A stretch of 64,000 nt of DNA from JACKNG01 sp050184115 (GCA_050184115.1 JBFXAQ010000005.1:1-64000); one strand, 5' to 3'. Numbered from the stretch's first letter, positions 40,046 through 49,096 are shown. Notes: generated by a model not told the origin, from the letters alone. A program made the numbers and translations.

Positions 40046-40465
40046 ATGGCCACCGACACCGCCGATCGCCTCGCCATCGTCGAAACCCTCAACCGCTATG
40101 CGTGGGCCTACGACACGCGCGACCTCGCCGCGCTCGGCGCCTGCTTCACCGCCGACGGCGTGTTCGACATCACGCTCGAAGGCGCCGACGGCTGGGGACC
40201 GTACGAGAGTCGCGACGCCATCGTCGCCTGGTTGGGCGAAGTCATGGCCGGGCAGAACGACCAGCGCCGGCACTGCGTCACCAACGTCGTCTTCCGCGAA
40301 CTCGGCAGCGAGCGCGCCAGGGTCGATTCCTACCTCGTGCTGACCGCGGTCGAGGCGGGGCAGCTTCGCGTGGTGTGCACCGGCACCTACCACGACAGCC
40401 TCGTGCGCGACGCCGACGGCTGGCGGATCGCGCACAAGACCCTGCGCCTCGACAACCCGTTCTGA
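40046..40465 (+). CDS. NTF2-like (SnoaL-type) protein
   Basis: This 139-residue protein has the cone-shaped NTF2-like fold: helix ADRLAIVETLNRYAWAYDTR, then DLAALGACFTADGVFDITL, HCVTNVVFRELGSERA and a C-terminal TYHDSLVRDADGWRIAHKTL. Such proteins include small dehydratases, isomerases and ring-hydroxylating dioxygenase small subunits. The ATG at 40046 follows CGGAG; a TTG 51 nt earlier is less likely. It lies 5 nt before an Old Yellow Enzyme gene, so the two may act on one small-molecule substrate. The function is not known. Confidence 0.85.
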   Translation: MATDTADRLAIVETLNRYAWAYDTRDLAALGACFTADGVFDITLEGADGWGPYESRDAIVAWLGEVMAGQNDQRRHCVTNVVFRELGSERARVDSYLVLTAVEAGQLRVVCTGTYHDSLVRDADGWRIAHKTLRLDNPF

Positions 40466-40470
40466 GCGCG

Positions 40471-41517
40471 GTGAGTTCGCCCCTCTTCACGCCGCTCACC
40501 CTGCGCGGCCTGACCCTGCCGAACCGCATCGCGCTGTCGCCGATGCTGATGTACATGGCCGGCGACGACGGCTGCGTCACCGAGCGCCATTTCGTGCACT
40601 ACGGGGCGCGTGCGCTCGGCGGCTGCGGACTGATCATGACCGAGGTGGTGGCCGTGGATCCGGCCGGACGCATCAGCGACCAGGATCTCGGCCTGTGGTG
40701 CGACGAGCAGGTCGCAGGCCTGCGCCGGGTGGTCGACTTCGTCCACGACTGCGGCGCCGCCTTCGGCGTGCAGCTCGCGCATGCCGGGCGCAAGGCAAAG
40801 TTGCGGACCCCGCCGGTGGCGCCGAGCGCCGTGGCCTACGCCGACGACTTCGCCACGCCGTTGGCATTGACTGCCGCCGATCTCGACCGGCTGCGCGCGA
40901 ACTACCGCGCGGCGGCGCGCCGCGCGCTCGACGCCGGCGTCGACCTCATCGAGATCCATGCTGCGCATGGTTACCTGCTGCACAGCTTCCTCGCGCCGCT
41001 CAGCAACCGCCGCGACGATGCCTGGGGCGGCTCGCTCGAAGGGCGCGCGCGGCTGGTGCTGGAGGTGGTCACCGCGGTGCGCGAGGTGTGGCCGGCCGAG
41101 CGCCCGCTCGCCGTGCGCCTGACCGCACGTGACTTCGTCGACGGCGGGGTCACGACGGAAGAAGGCCTGTGGCTGGCTACGCGCCTGGCCGAGGCCGGGG
41201 TGGACCTGATCGACGTCACCACCGGCAACCTCGTGCCGGGCCATGCCGCGCCGGTCTACCCGGGCTACCAGGTCCAGTACGCCGAGCGCGTGCGCGCTGC
41301 CACCGGCTGCGCGGTGGCGACAGTCGGTTCGCTGGCCTCGGCCGACCTGATGGAGGAGATCCTGGGAGCCGGGCGGGTCGACCTCGTGTGCGTCGGCCGC
41401 GAGCTGATCCGCAATCCGAACTGGCCGATCGAATGCGCGCGGCGCGCCGGGGTCGACCTCGCGCTGGCCATCCCGACCTACGCACGCGCGACCGGGCCTT
41501 ACGAACGCGGCTTCTGA
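40471..41517 (+). CDS. Old Yellow Enzyme family NADH:flavin oxidoreductase
   Basis: This 348-residue FMN-dependent TIM-barrel enzyme starts with GTG five bases after the NTF2-like gene. Motifs are FTPLTLRGLTLPNRIALSPM, GLIMTEVVAVDPAGR, VQLAHAGRKAKL, EIHAAHGYLLHSFLAPLSN, VRLTARDFVDGGVT, ATVGSLASADLMEEIL and the C-terminal CVGRELIRNPNWP. The pattern is closest to YqjM-like (thermophilic-type) ene-reductases that reduce activated C=C bonds. The substrate is unknown. Confidence 0.92.
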   Translation: MSSPLFTPLTLRGLTLPNRIALSPMLMYMAGDDGCVTERHFVHYGARALGGCGLIMTEVVAVDPAGRISDQDLGLWCDEQVAGLRRVVDFVHDCGAAFGVQLAHAGRKAKLRTPPVAPSAVAYADDFATPLALTAADLDRLRANYRAAARRALDAGVDLIEIHAAHGYLLHSFLAPLSNRRDDAWGGSLEGRARLVLEVVTAVREVWPAERPLAVRLTARDFVDGGVTTEEGLWLATRLAEAGVDLIDVTTGNLVPGHAAPVYPGYQVQYAERVRAATGCAVATVGSLASADLMEEILGAGRVDLVCVGRELIRNPNWPIECARRAGVDLALAIPTYARATGPYERGF

Positions 41518-41533
41518 CCCGGGGCGGGGCGCG

Positions 41534-42406
41534 TCACCAGCACGCGAAGTCGTAGCCGAAATCGTGTTCGAGGTAGCGCGCGCACACCGCGCTGACGAAC
41601 TCGCGCGCGGGTTCGTCGTAGGCCGCTCGTGGATCGCCGGGCGATTCGCGCACCGCACCAGGCGGGCGCGCCGGGTCCTCCTTGGCTGCCATGTGTGCCT
41701 TGCTCGACACCGCGATGCCGTGCGCCAGCGCCGCGTCATCGAGAGCGAGCGCGAAGGCACGCGCGACGCGCGCGAGTTCGTGCGCGGGATCGCGACGCAG
41801 GTCCTCGTAGCGAACCACCGTGACCCGTTCGGGCAAGCGCACGGCCAGTGCGCCCCAGGCATTCATGAAACGGACACACCACCAGATGTCGCTGTTGTAG
41901 CGCTTGGCGCGCTGCTCGCCGGCAATATAAGTGGTGAAGGACACGCCGTATCGCTCGCGCCACTTGGCGTAGTTCGAGACCAGCGAGTCGCGCAGGTCGC
42001 GGACCAGCACCACGTAGGGCGGCAGTCGCAGCCGGTCGTGCAACCAACCCCATGCCATCGCCGGATGCGGCAGGCTGTGACTGCTCAGAAGGCGCGGCAA
42101 CTGTGGGTAGACGATCGGATCGCGCGGTCCGCCGATGATGTCGTTGGCGTGGTTGTAGCGGGGCGGCGGCGTACCGTACTGGTAAGATAAGGCATTCGCG
42201 AGCATGAACTTCAGCCAGTGCGTGCCCGCTTGGTGCATGCTGACGAGTTGACCGACGCAATGCCGATGCTTGAGCAGGGAGAAGTTGCCCGACGCACGGC
42301 GCAACGCGTGACGCCGGAACGCCGCGGGTGACAGTGCTGGCACTCGCGCGTTCGTGGCCGCCTCGCCACCGCGCGGTCCTGCATCATCGGGTTCCGTGAC
42401 GGCCAT
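41534..42406 (-). CDS. Sulfotransferase-family protein
   Basis: This PAPS-dependent sulfotransferase homologue is up to 290 residues long. The PAPS loop is LVSMHQAGTHWLKFMLANAL and the 3'-phosphate site is VVLVRDLRDSLVSNYAKWRE. A later YEDLRRDPAHELARVARAF block and a C-terminal lid segment complete the family. The start is uncertain. The ATG at 42406 overlaps the start codon of the divergent GT9 gene; GTG at 42343 (encoding VPALSPAAFRRH) would leave room for control signals. It probably sulfates a surface glycan, judging by its neighbours. Confidence 0.85.
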   Translation of the reverse strand: MAVTEPDDAGPRGGEAATNARVPALSPAAFRRHALRRASGNFSLLKHRHCVGQLVSMHQAGTHWLKFMLANALSYQYGTPPPRYNHANDIIGGPRDPIVYPQLPRLLSSHSLPHPAMAWGWLHDRLRLPPYVVLVRDLRDSLVSNYAKWRERYGVSFTTYIAGEQRAKRYNSDIWWCVRFMNAWGALAVRLPERVTVVRYEDLRRDPAHELARVARAFALALDDAALAHGIAVSSKAHMAAKEDPARPPGAVRESPGDPRAAYDEPAREFVSAVCARYLEHDFGYDFACW

Positions 42407-43373
42407 GAATCGCATCCTCATCATCAAGCTCGGCGCGCTCGGCGACGTCGTCATGGCAACGCCCTTGATCGAGGCGATTATGCGGCATCACGCCGATTGC
42501 GCGGTGACGCTGCTGACGACACCACCCTACGCCGGGCTGTTCGCCGCCTGGCCGGGGCTCGCGGTGCACGCCGTGCCGCGGCGCGGCTTCTCCAACCAGG
42601 TCGCCGTCGTCCGCTGGATGCGCACCCAGGGCTTCGACCGTGTCTACGACCTGCAGGCCAACGACCGCAGCGGCGTGTGGTGCGCGCTGTCGGGTATCGC
42701 CGAACGCGTCGGCAACCACGCACGCTGGCCCTACACGCTGCATCCACCAACGGCCTGGCGCGGCCAGAGCCACATCTACAAGCGACTGGTCGAGGTGCTG
42801 GCCACCGCCGGTATCACCGTCACCGCGACCTGCCCGTCGCTGCCGGCAGACGCGGCCACACGCGCTCGCGTCGACGACTGGCTCGCCGCGCACGATACCC
42901 GCGGCGGCCCGTTGGTGTTGCTGCATGCCGGTGCGAGTCCGACCCGGCCAGCCAAGCGCTGGCCGCACTACGGCGCGCTGGCCGTACGCCTGCGCGCCGC
43001 CGGATTCACCGTGACGTGGCTCGGTGCCGAGGCCGAGCGCGCTTTGAACGCGTCGCTGCGCCGCGACGGCGATCTCGATGCCAGCGCGGCGTTCGACATC
43101 CTCGCCCTGGCCGAGCTCGGCCGCCGCGCCGCGTTCGCCGTGACCAACGATTCCGGACCGATGCACGTGCTCTCGGCGGCGGGCATTCCCGTGTTCGGGC
43201 TGTTCGGACCGAGTGACTGGCGGCGCAACCATGCGCTCGGGCAGGCCGGGCGGGTCATCGCCTGCGTCGACGCCGTACCGGCGTTTCACGGCGCCGCGTG
43301 CGCCGACTGCCTCGCCGCGCTCGACGATGACGTCGTGTGGGCGCGGCTGCGCGCGGACGGCGTCGTCGCCTGA
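42405..43373 (+). CDS. GT9-family (heptosyltransferase-like) glycosyltransferase
   Basis: This 322-residue protein has the ADP-heptose:LPS heptosyltransferase fold: RILIIKLGALGDVVMATPLI at the start, then VYDLQANDRSGVWCAL, LLHAGASPTRPAKRWPHYG, AFAVTNDSGPMHVLSAAGIP and VFGLFGPSDWRRN. The family adds heptose to the LPS core. The ATG at 42405 shares the CATG with the putative start of the divergent sulfotransferase. It converges with the next glycosyltransferase with a 4-bp gap. Confidence 0.92.
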   Translation: MNRILIIKLGALGDVVMATPLIEAIMRHHADCAVTLLTTPPYAGLFAAWPGLAVHAVPRRGFSNQVAVVRWMRTQGFDRVYDLQANDRSGVWCALSGIAERVGNHARWPYTLHPPTAWRGQSHIYKRLVEVLATAGITVTATCPSLPADAATRARVDDWLAAHDTRGGPLVLLHAGASPTRPAKRWPHYGALAVRLRAAGFTVTWLGAEAERALNASLRRDGDLDASAAFDILALAELGRRAAFAVTNDSGPMHVLSAAGIPVFGLFGPSDWRRNHALGQAGRVIACVDAVPAFHGAACADCLAALDDDVVWARLRADGVVA

Positions 43374-43377
43374 AGGC

Positions 43378-44406
43378 TCAGCGCTGCAGGCGCGCGTAGA
43401 GGTCGAGGTATTGGGCCACCACCGGGGCTTCGCTGTAGGTCTCACGGTAGCGCGCGAGCGCGTGCGACGCGCGCTCGGCGCCGGTCGCGGGATCGAGTGC
43501 GACGCGCATCGCCGCGGCCAGGGCCGCCGGATCGTCGGCATCGACCAGCCAGGCCGATGTACCGTCGAGCACTTCGCGCGGACCCTGGGTACGGGTGGCG
43601 ACGATCGGCACACCGCGCGCCATCGCCTCCAGCAGCACGATGCCGAACGGTTCGTCGCGTGACGGCAGCACGAACAGGTGGGCACCGTCGAGAAAGGTGC
43701 TGACGTCGTCGATCCAGCCACGCAGGCGCACCCGGCCCTCGAGTCCGTGACGACTGATGTCGCGCGTGAGCGCGGCGAGCTCACGGCCGTCGCCGCCGAG
43801 GTCGAGCACGAGGTCGACGCCGGCGTCGACGAGGTAGCCACAGGCTTCGATGAGGACGTCGAAACCCTTCTTGTGCACGAAACGACCGAGGCCGGCGATG
43901 CGGTAGGGTGGTGACGGCGGGGACGGGATCGCGTCCACCGCCGCGAGGCGACTGAAATTGGGAATGCGCTGCAAGGCTGCGTGCGTACCGCGCGCGGCAA
44001 GGTAGTCGGCCTGGGCCGCGGTCGTCGGCACCAACACGTCGATGTGTTGGTAATACTTGAGATTGACGAGGTTGTGCGTCTTGGCCACGGTGGGCACGCC
44101 GAGCGCATGGGCGGCGCGGCCGCCGAGATGGGCGGCGCGGGCGAGGTGGGCATGCACGACGGTGGGCGCGAACCGCGCCAATTCACGCCGGATGTGCTGC
44201 TCGGCCAGCCGGTCCCAGCTGCCGTAGCACCGCACCTCGCGGGTTTCGACACCGGCAATGTCCTGCAGCAACGCGAGGGCGCTGCCGCGTGCTTCGCCGA
44301 TGGCCAGCACCTCGTGACCGCGGCCGGCGAGCGCGAGGACGAGATCGACGAAGGACCGTTCGGCGCCACCGAATTTCTTCGCCAGCATGACGTGGGCAAT
44401 GCGCAT
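43378..44406 (-). CDS. GT4-family glycosyltransferase
   Basis: This 342-residue GT-B enzyme starts MRIAHVMLAKKFGGAERSFV, 4 nt after the upstream gene. Other blocks are VVHAHLARAAHLGGRAAHAL, VAKTHNLVNLKYYQHID, GLGRFVHKKGFDVLIEACGY, LRGWIDDVSTFLDGAHLFVL and the donor site RDEPFGIVLLEAMARGVPIV. Likely part of LPS or capsule synthesis. A longer reading frame begins upstream but would overlap the preceding gene. Confidence 0.92.
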   Translation of the reverse strand: MRIAHVMLAKKFGGAERSFVDLVLALAGRGHEVLAIGEARGSALALLQDIAGVETREVRCYGSWDRLAEQHIRRELARFAPTVVHAHLARAAHLGGRAAHALGVPTVAKTHNLVNLKYYQHIDVLVPTTAAQADYLAARGTHAALQRIPNFSRLAAVDAIPSPPSPPYRIAGLGRFVHKKGFDVLIEACGYLVDAGVDLVLDLGGDGRELAALTRDISRHGLEGRVRLRGWIDDVSTFLDGAHLFVLPSRDEPFGIVLLEAMARGVPIVATRTQGPREVLDGTSAWLVDADDPAALAAAMRVALDPATGAERASHALARYRETYSEAPVVAQYLDLYARLQR

Positions 44407-44410
44407 GGTT

Positions 44411-45331
44411 TCAGTCGCCGTCCAGTAGTTCGAGCAGCACGGCGGCGACCGTTGCCGCGGGCAGGCGGGCGAGGTCACGAGCGGGGGCCAGGGCGAGCGC
44501 CGTGCGGCGTCCCCACGGCCGGTAACGTTCGGGTTCGCCGGGACCGAAGACCGTGACGGTCGGCACTGCCAGGGCGGCTGCCATGTGGCCGAGTCCCGAA
44601 TCGTTGCCGACGAAGGCGGCGGCGCGTGCCAGGATCGCGGCTGCGGTGGCGAGATCGGTTTGCCCGGTGAGATCGACGCAGGGTCGTGAGAGGGCTTTCA
44701 ACATCGCCGCGGCTTCTCGATCGGCCGCGCTGCCGAGCACGACGAAACCGTCGAATCGCTCGCCCACCCGTTCGGCCAGCGCCCGGTAAGCGGCCGCCGG
44801 CCAGCACTTGCCCGGCCAGTTCGCGCCCGGTGCCAGTGCCAGCCAGCGTGCCGTCGCCGGCAGCATCGCCAGTGCTTTGCCGGCCGCGCCGGCAGCTGTC
44901 GGATCGACGTGCAGGCGGCACGCGGGCACCGGCTTTGCGCCGAGCAGCGACGCGACGACGGCGAAGTGTTCCTCGACCGCGTGCCGGCCATGCCCCCGAC
45001 GACCGTGCCGGGCATAGCGACGGCGCGCCCGCAGCAGGTAGGGGATGAGCGGCGTGCGCAGGTCGACCGCCACGGCGTAACGCCGCCGGCGCAATCGGCG
45101 CAACAGCTCGAACTGGGCGGTGATCCCACCGCGCTTGTCGCGATGGAAGACCTCGCCGAGCCAGGGCGCACCGCGCAGGACGTCGCTCGATCGCTGATCG
45201 CCGACGACGTCAATGGCCTGTCCCGGGAAGGCGGCAGCAAGGGCTTCCAGCACGGGTGTGGTCATCACGACGTCACCGATGTTGCTCAAGGTCACCACCA
45301 GCAGACGTTCTTCATCGTCCGTCATCGTCAC
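44411..45331 (-). CDS. GT9-family (heptosyltransferase-like) glycosyltransferase
   Basis: This 306-residue protein starts with GTG overlapping the mnmE stop (GTGA); an ATG two codons later is an alternative. Family blocks are LLVVTLSNIGDVVMTTPVLE, AVDLRTPLIPYLLRAR, LALAPGANWPGKCWPAAAYR, AFVGNDSGLGHMAAALAVPT and VTVFGPGEPERYRPWG. It is a paralogue of the gene at 42405 but on the other strand. The overlap ties a surface-glycan gene to the mnmE/yidC operon. Confidence 0.9.
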   Translation of the reverse strand: MTMTDDEERLLVVTLSNIGDVVMTTPVLEALAAAFPGQAIDVVGDQRSSDVLRGAPWLGEVFHRDKRGGITAQFELLRRLRRRRYAVAVDLRTPLIPYLLRARRRYARHGRRGHGRHAVEEHFAVVASLLGAKPVPACRLHVDPTAAGAAGKALAMLPATARWLALAPGANWPGKCWPAAAYRALAERVGERFDGFVVLGSAADREAAAMLKALSRPCVDLTGQTDLATAAAILARAAAFVGNDSGLGHMAAALAVPTVTVFGPGEPERYRPWGRRTALALAPARDLARLPAATVAAVLLELLDGD

Positions 45332-46662
45332 TTGCCGATGCAGAAGCGCGCGAAGATGTCGCCGAGGAGGTCTTCGCTCTCGTAACGGCCGGCGATGGCT
45401 TCGAGTGCGTCGGTCGCCCGACGGTAATGTTCTGCGGCGAGTTCGGGTGCGGTGGCGGCGAGTTCTCCATCACCGCCCTGCAAGGCCTCGAGAGCGCGCT
45501 CCAGGGCGACGAGGTGGCGGGTACGCGCGGCGAACTCGCCGCTGTCCTCGCCGTGGATGCCGGCAAACCGTTCGATCGCCGCGACGAGATCGGCGCAACC
45601 CTCTCCGGTCAGTGCGGACAGCCGGACGTCGCTTGCATAGTCCTCGCCCGGGCCTGTCGCGTGCCTGTCGGGAAGGAGATCGATCTTGTTGCGTACCACG
45701 ATGCGAGGCACGCCATTCGGTAGCGCCGCGCCGAGTGCCGGCGCGGCGCTACCGTCGGTCACGTACACGATCAGATCGGCACTGGCGGCAGCGCCACACG
45801 TGCGGCGCATGCCCTCGACCTCGACGACGTCGGTGGACTCGCGCAGCCCGGCCGTGTCGACCAGGTGCACCGGCACGCTGCCTATGACGAGGTCGATATC
45901 GACGAGATCGCGCGTCGTGCCCGGTACCGGCGTGACGATGGCCCGGTCGACCCCGGCGAGGCGATTGAGCAGCGATGACTTGCCGACGTTGGGCGCGCCG
46001 ACGATGGCGACATCGAGGCCGCTGTGCAGGCGCACGCCATGGCGCGCACGTTCGAGCAATGCAACGAGCGCCTGGCACACGGCCAGGTGTCGGTCGTGGT
46101 GGTCTACGAGCAGGGTGTCGGTGTCGACTTCCTCGCCGAAATCGATGCCGGCTTCGAGTTCGGCCCGCACGAGGCGGATGCGTTCGACGATGGCCGACAC
46201 GGCCTGGCCGAATTCACCAGCCAGGGTGCGCCGTGCGGCGCGCGCGGCGCGCAGGCTTGGACTGGCGATGAGATCGGCCACTGCTTCAGCCTGGGCGAGG
46301 TCGAGACGCTCGTTGAGAAAAGCCCGTTCGGTGAATTCACCTGCCCTTGCCAGCCGCGCTCCACAGGCGCAGGCGCGCGCGCACAAGCGTTGCAGCAGGA
46401 GCGGGTTGCCGTGGCCTTGGAACTCGACGAGATCCTCGCCGGTGTAGGAGTGGGGTGCCGGGAAGAAGACCACGATGCCGTCGTCGAAAGCTTCGCCATC
46501 ACTGTCGAGAAAGCGACGGTAGTGGGCGTGCCTGGGTTCGAAGTGGGTAGTCCCAGTCAGCGCGCGGGCGATGTCCAGCGCTGCACCACCGGAGACGCGG
46601 ACGATGCCGATCGCACCGCGACCGGCGGGCGAGGCAACGGCGACAATGGTTTCGCGGACCAC
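45328..46662 (-). CDS. mnmE: tRNA modification GTPase MnmE
   Basis: This 444-residue GTPase makes 5-carboxymethylaminomethyl-uridine at tRNA position 34 together with MnmG. The N-terminal formyl-folate domain starts TIVAVASPAGRGAIGIVRVS. The G domain has GAPNVGKSSLLNRLAG, PGTTRDLVDIDL, DTAGLRES and NKIDLL. The C-terminus ends FARFCIGK with the conserved Cys. I chose a GTG at 46662, which gives the normal short leader; an ATG at 46728 is also open. The partner gene mnmG usually follows but is absent here. Confidence 0.94.
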   Translation of the reverse strand: MVRETIVAVASPAGRGAIGIVRVSGGAALDIARALTGTTHFEPRHAHYRRFLDSDGEAFDDGIVVFFPAPHSYTGEDLVEFQGHGNPLLLQRLCARACACGARLARAGEFTERAFLNERLDLAQAEAVADLIASPSLRAARAARRTLAGEFGQAVSAIVERIRLVRAELEAGIDFGEEVDTDTLLVDHHDRHLAVCQALVALLERARHGVRLHSGLDVAIVGAPNVGKSSLLNRLAGVDRAIVTPVPGTTRDLVDIDLVIGSVPVHLVDTAGLRESTDVVEVEGMRRTCGAAASADLIVYVTDGSAAPALGAALPNGVPRIVVRNKIDLLPDRHATGPGEDYASDVRLSALTGEGCADLVAAIERFAGIHGEDSGEFAARTRHLVALERALEALQGGDGELAATAPELAAEHYRRATDALEAIAGRYESEDLLGDIFARFCIGK

Positions 46663-46761
46663 GGCGCGCGGCCGCTCACGGCACTCAGCAGCACGTGCCG
46701 TGATGGTCACGGGCGTCTGCGCACGCATGGCCTGCCCTACCACCGCCCACCCGGTACCGTC

Positions 46762-48402
46762 CTACCCCGCCTGGGCCTCGATCGAACGGGTGATGTGCCA
46801 TTGCTGCACGATCGACAGGATGTTGTTGACCAGCCAGTAGAGCACGAGTCCAGCCGGGAAGAAGGCGAAGAACACGGTGAATACGAACGGCAGGATCTGC
46901 ATCACCTTGGCCTGGGTCGGATCCATCGGCGCCGGGTTCAACTTCTGCTGTATCCACATGCTCACGCCCATCAGCAGGGGCAGCACGAACAGCGGGTCGC
47001 GCGCGGAGAGGTCGGTGATCCACAAGATGAACGGTGCCTGGCGCATCTCCACCGTCTCGAGCAGCACCCAGTAGAGCGCGATGAAGACCGGGATCTGGAC
47101 CAGGATGGGCAGGCAGCCGCCGAGCGGATTGATCTTCTCTTCCTTGTAGAGCTTCATCATCTGCTGGTTCAGCTGGGCCTTGTCGTCGGCGTACCGATCA
47201 CGCAAGGCCAGCAGCCGCGGCTGGACACGACGCATGTTCGCCATCGAACGGTAGCCCGCCGCGGACAACGGGTAGAACAGCAGTTTCAGCATCAAGGTCA
47301 ACAGGATGATGCCCCAGCCCCAGTTGCCGGTCTGGTCGTGGATGAACTTGAGCACCATGAAGAGCGGCTTGGCGATGAACCAGAGCTGGCCGAAATCGAC
47401 GGTCAGTTCGAGCCCCGGCGCGATGTCCTGCAAGAGATCGTGGCGCTTGGGCCCGACGTACAGCTTGCTGGACAGGGTGATAGAGGCACCCGGCGCGATC
47501 GCTTCCTGGGGACCGAGCAGGCCGACGAGGTACTGCTGGTCGGCAAGCACCTTCGAGTAGTACTTCGAGATCTGTACAGGCGGTGGCAGCAGGGCGGCGA
47601 CGAAGTAGTGCTGGATGATGCCGACCCAGGCGTTGGTCGCGCTGAGATCGATAGGCGCTTCTTCGAGATCGTCGAAATCGAACTTCTTGAAGCGTTTCTC
47701 CGGCGTCGACAGAACGGGGCCGGTGAAGGTGTAGACCATGCCCTGGCGCGAGGACTCCTCGTTGCGCTTGAGCTGTTCGTAGCGGTGGAGGTTGATGCCC
47801 TCGGCCGAACCGTTGGTGACGGCGTATTCGATCTCGACGAGGTAGCTGCCGCGGGTGAAGACGTAACGTTTCTCGACTTCGATACCGGCAGGCGAGCGCC
47901 AACGCAATGGAACGACGAGGCGCTCGGCATCGGCGGCGAGTTCGTACGCGGTCTCTTCCACCGTGTAGACGTCGTGGTGGGTGGGCAACGCGACACTGCC
48001 GGCCAATCCGCCCTGGTACTCGTAGATCTTGGGCGGATTGTCCTGGAACAGGTGCACACCTCGTGTAGGCACCTTCGGGTCAACCGGATAGTCGCGTAGC
48101 TCCGCGCCGTCGATCGTGCCACCAGCCGTCGACAACGAGAGTTTGAACCGATCGGTCGTGACGGTGACTTGGCGGGCCGCGGTCGTCGTCGCTTCAGGGG
48201 TAGGTGCGACGCTCGCGATTTCGCCGGTGCCGGGCAGAGTCGGGACGGTCGGGACGGCCGCTGTCGGTGCTTCGTTCACTTCAGCCGCCGGCGTGGCCAC
48301 GGACGCAACGGCCTTGGGACCGTAGTCGGCCTGCCAGGCCTCCCAGATCATCAGGCCCAGCATGGCCAGGGCGACTATGAGAAAAAGGCGGACGTTTTCC
48401 AT
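46762..48402 (-). CDS. yidC: Membrane protein insertase YidC
   Basis: This 546-residue inner-membrane insertase has the Gram-negative layout. An N-terminal anchor (FLIVALAMLGLMIWEAW) is followed by a large periplasmic beta domain (about residues 60-340). The conserved five-helix core contains WGWGIILLTLMLKLLFYPLS, QLNQQMMKLYKEEKINPLGG with the cytoplasmic coiled coil, and PAGLVLYWLVNNILSIVQQW. It lies between rnpA and mnmE as in most gammaproteobacteria. Confidence 0.97.
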   Translation of the reverse strand: MENVRLFLIVALAMLGLMIWEAWQADYGPKAVASVATPAAEVNEAPTAAVPTVPTLPGTGEIASVAPTPEATTTAARQVTVTTDRFKLSLSTAGGTIDGAELRDYPVDPKVPTRGVHLFQDNPPKIYEYQGGLAGSVALPTHHDVYTVEETAYELAADAERLVVPLRWRSPAGIEVEKRYVFTRGSYLVEIEYAVTNGSAEGINLHRYEQLKRNEESSRQGMVYTFTGPVLSTPEKRFKKFDFDDLEEAPIDLSATNAWVGIIQHYFVAALLPPPVQISKYYSKVLADQQYLVGLLGPQEAIAPGASITLSSKLYVGPKRHDLLQDIAPGLELTVDFGQLWFIAKPLFMVLKFIHDQTGNWGWGIILLTLMLKLLFYPLSAAGYRSMANMRRVQPRLLALRDRYADDKAQLNQQMMKLYKEEKINPLGGCLPILVQIPVFIALYWVLLETVEMRQAPFILWITDLSARDPLFVLPLLMGVSMWIQQKLNPAPMDPTQAKVMQILPFVFTVFFAFFPAGLVLYWLVNNILSIVQQWHITRSIEAQAG

Positions 48403-48585
48403 GGGGAGACTCGAATTCGACCGGGCAGCCGGCTAGCAGGCTGGCGAAAAGTTATCGTGGAGGTCGTAGGCCGCGTTGCGCCCCCGCCTGAGGTTCTCGA
48501 CCATACAGACCCGCGCCGGTGGCCGCTCGGCGGTCGACTCGTCCGCGTCCAGCCGCGCCACCTTCTTCACCAGGCTTGCCAGGAC
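48403..48585. other. Spacer between rnpA and yidC without yidD
   Basis: In most gammaproteobacteria the small gene yidD lies here. I translated all three minus-strand frames across the 183 bp and found no protein with the expected YidD features (basic start, CR(F/Y)xPSCS motif, HPGGxDPV end). No other gene is recognised. Confidence 0.7.
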
Positions 48586-48987
48586 TCAGTGACACAAGCG
48601 TTCGAGCGCCGCGTCGACGGCGTGGCTGAGCGCTCGGCGCGGTGTATCGGCGGCGGCCGCACGCACGACGAAGACAATGTCGATCGCTGGCAGGCAGGCA
48701 GCACGGTGACGGAAGTTCTCGCGGATGAGTCGCTTGATGAAGTTTCGGTCAGCCGCACGCGGTGACACGCGCCGGCCGATGGCGATGCCGAGGCGAGCTT
48801 CCACGCCCGTGTTGGGCTGATGGTGCAACGTGAACAGGCGACCGCCCTGGCGATCGCCCTGACGCATCACGCGGACGAAGTCCCGCGATTCGAGGATTCG
48901 TTGCGCGCGACGGAAGCGTGCGCGGACCGGCGTCGGTGGCGGTGCGACGGGGGAACCGCTACTGCGCCGCGAGCCGGGCGCGACCAC
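48586..48987 (-). CDS. rnpA: Ribonuclease P protein component
   Basis: This 133-residue basic protein assists the RNase P RNA in tRNA 5'-end processing. The RNR motif is SPRAADRNFIKRLIRENFR. The front contains RRAQRILESRDFVRVMRQGD. The only suitable start is a GTG at 48987, which lies inside rpmH, so the genes overlap by 29 nt; an overlap at this junction is unusual but possible. The N-terminal extension of about 22 residues is rich in Pro and Arg. Confidence 0.92.
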   Translation of the reverse strand: MVAPGSRRSSGSPVAPPPTPVRARFRRAQRILESRDFVRVMRQGDRQGGRLFTLHHQPNTGVEARLGIAIGRRVSPRAADRNFIKRLIRENFRHRAACLPAIDIVFVVRAAAADTPRRALSHAVDAALERLCH

Positions 48988-49096
48988 GGGCGCGTCGAGC
49001 CTTGAGGATCAGGCGGCCGTTCTTGGTCTTCATACGGGCGCGGAAACCGTGTTTGCGGGCGCGCTTGAGGCGACCTGGCTGGAAAGTGTGCTTCAT
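48959..49096 (-). CDS. rpmH: Ribosomal protein L34
   Basis: This 45-residue protein of the large ribosomal subunit (MKHTFQPGRLKRARKHGFRA, then MKTKNGRLILKARRARGR) is conserved in sequence and length. It is the first gene of the leftward rpmH-rnpA-yidC-mnmE run and faces dnaA across a 215-bp spacer that carries its promoter and a DnaA box. Confidence 0.97.
   Translation of the reverse strand: MKHTFQPGRLKRARKHGFRARMKTKNGRLILKARRARGRARLAAQ

Noticed and set aside
48403..48585. Expected yidD gene
   Set aside because: Translation of all minus-strand frames did not show YidD motifs, so I did not annotate it.
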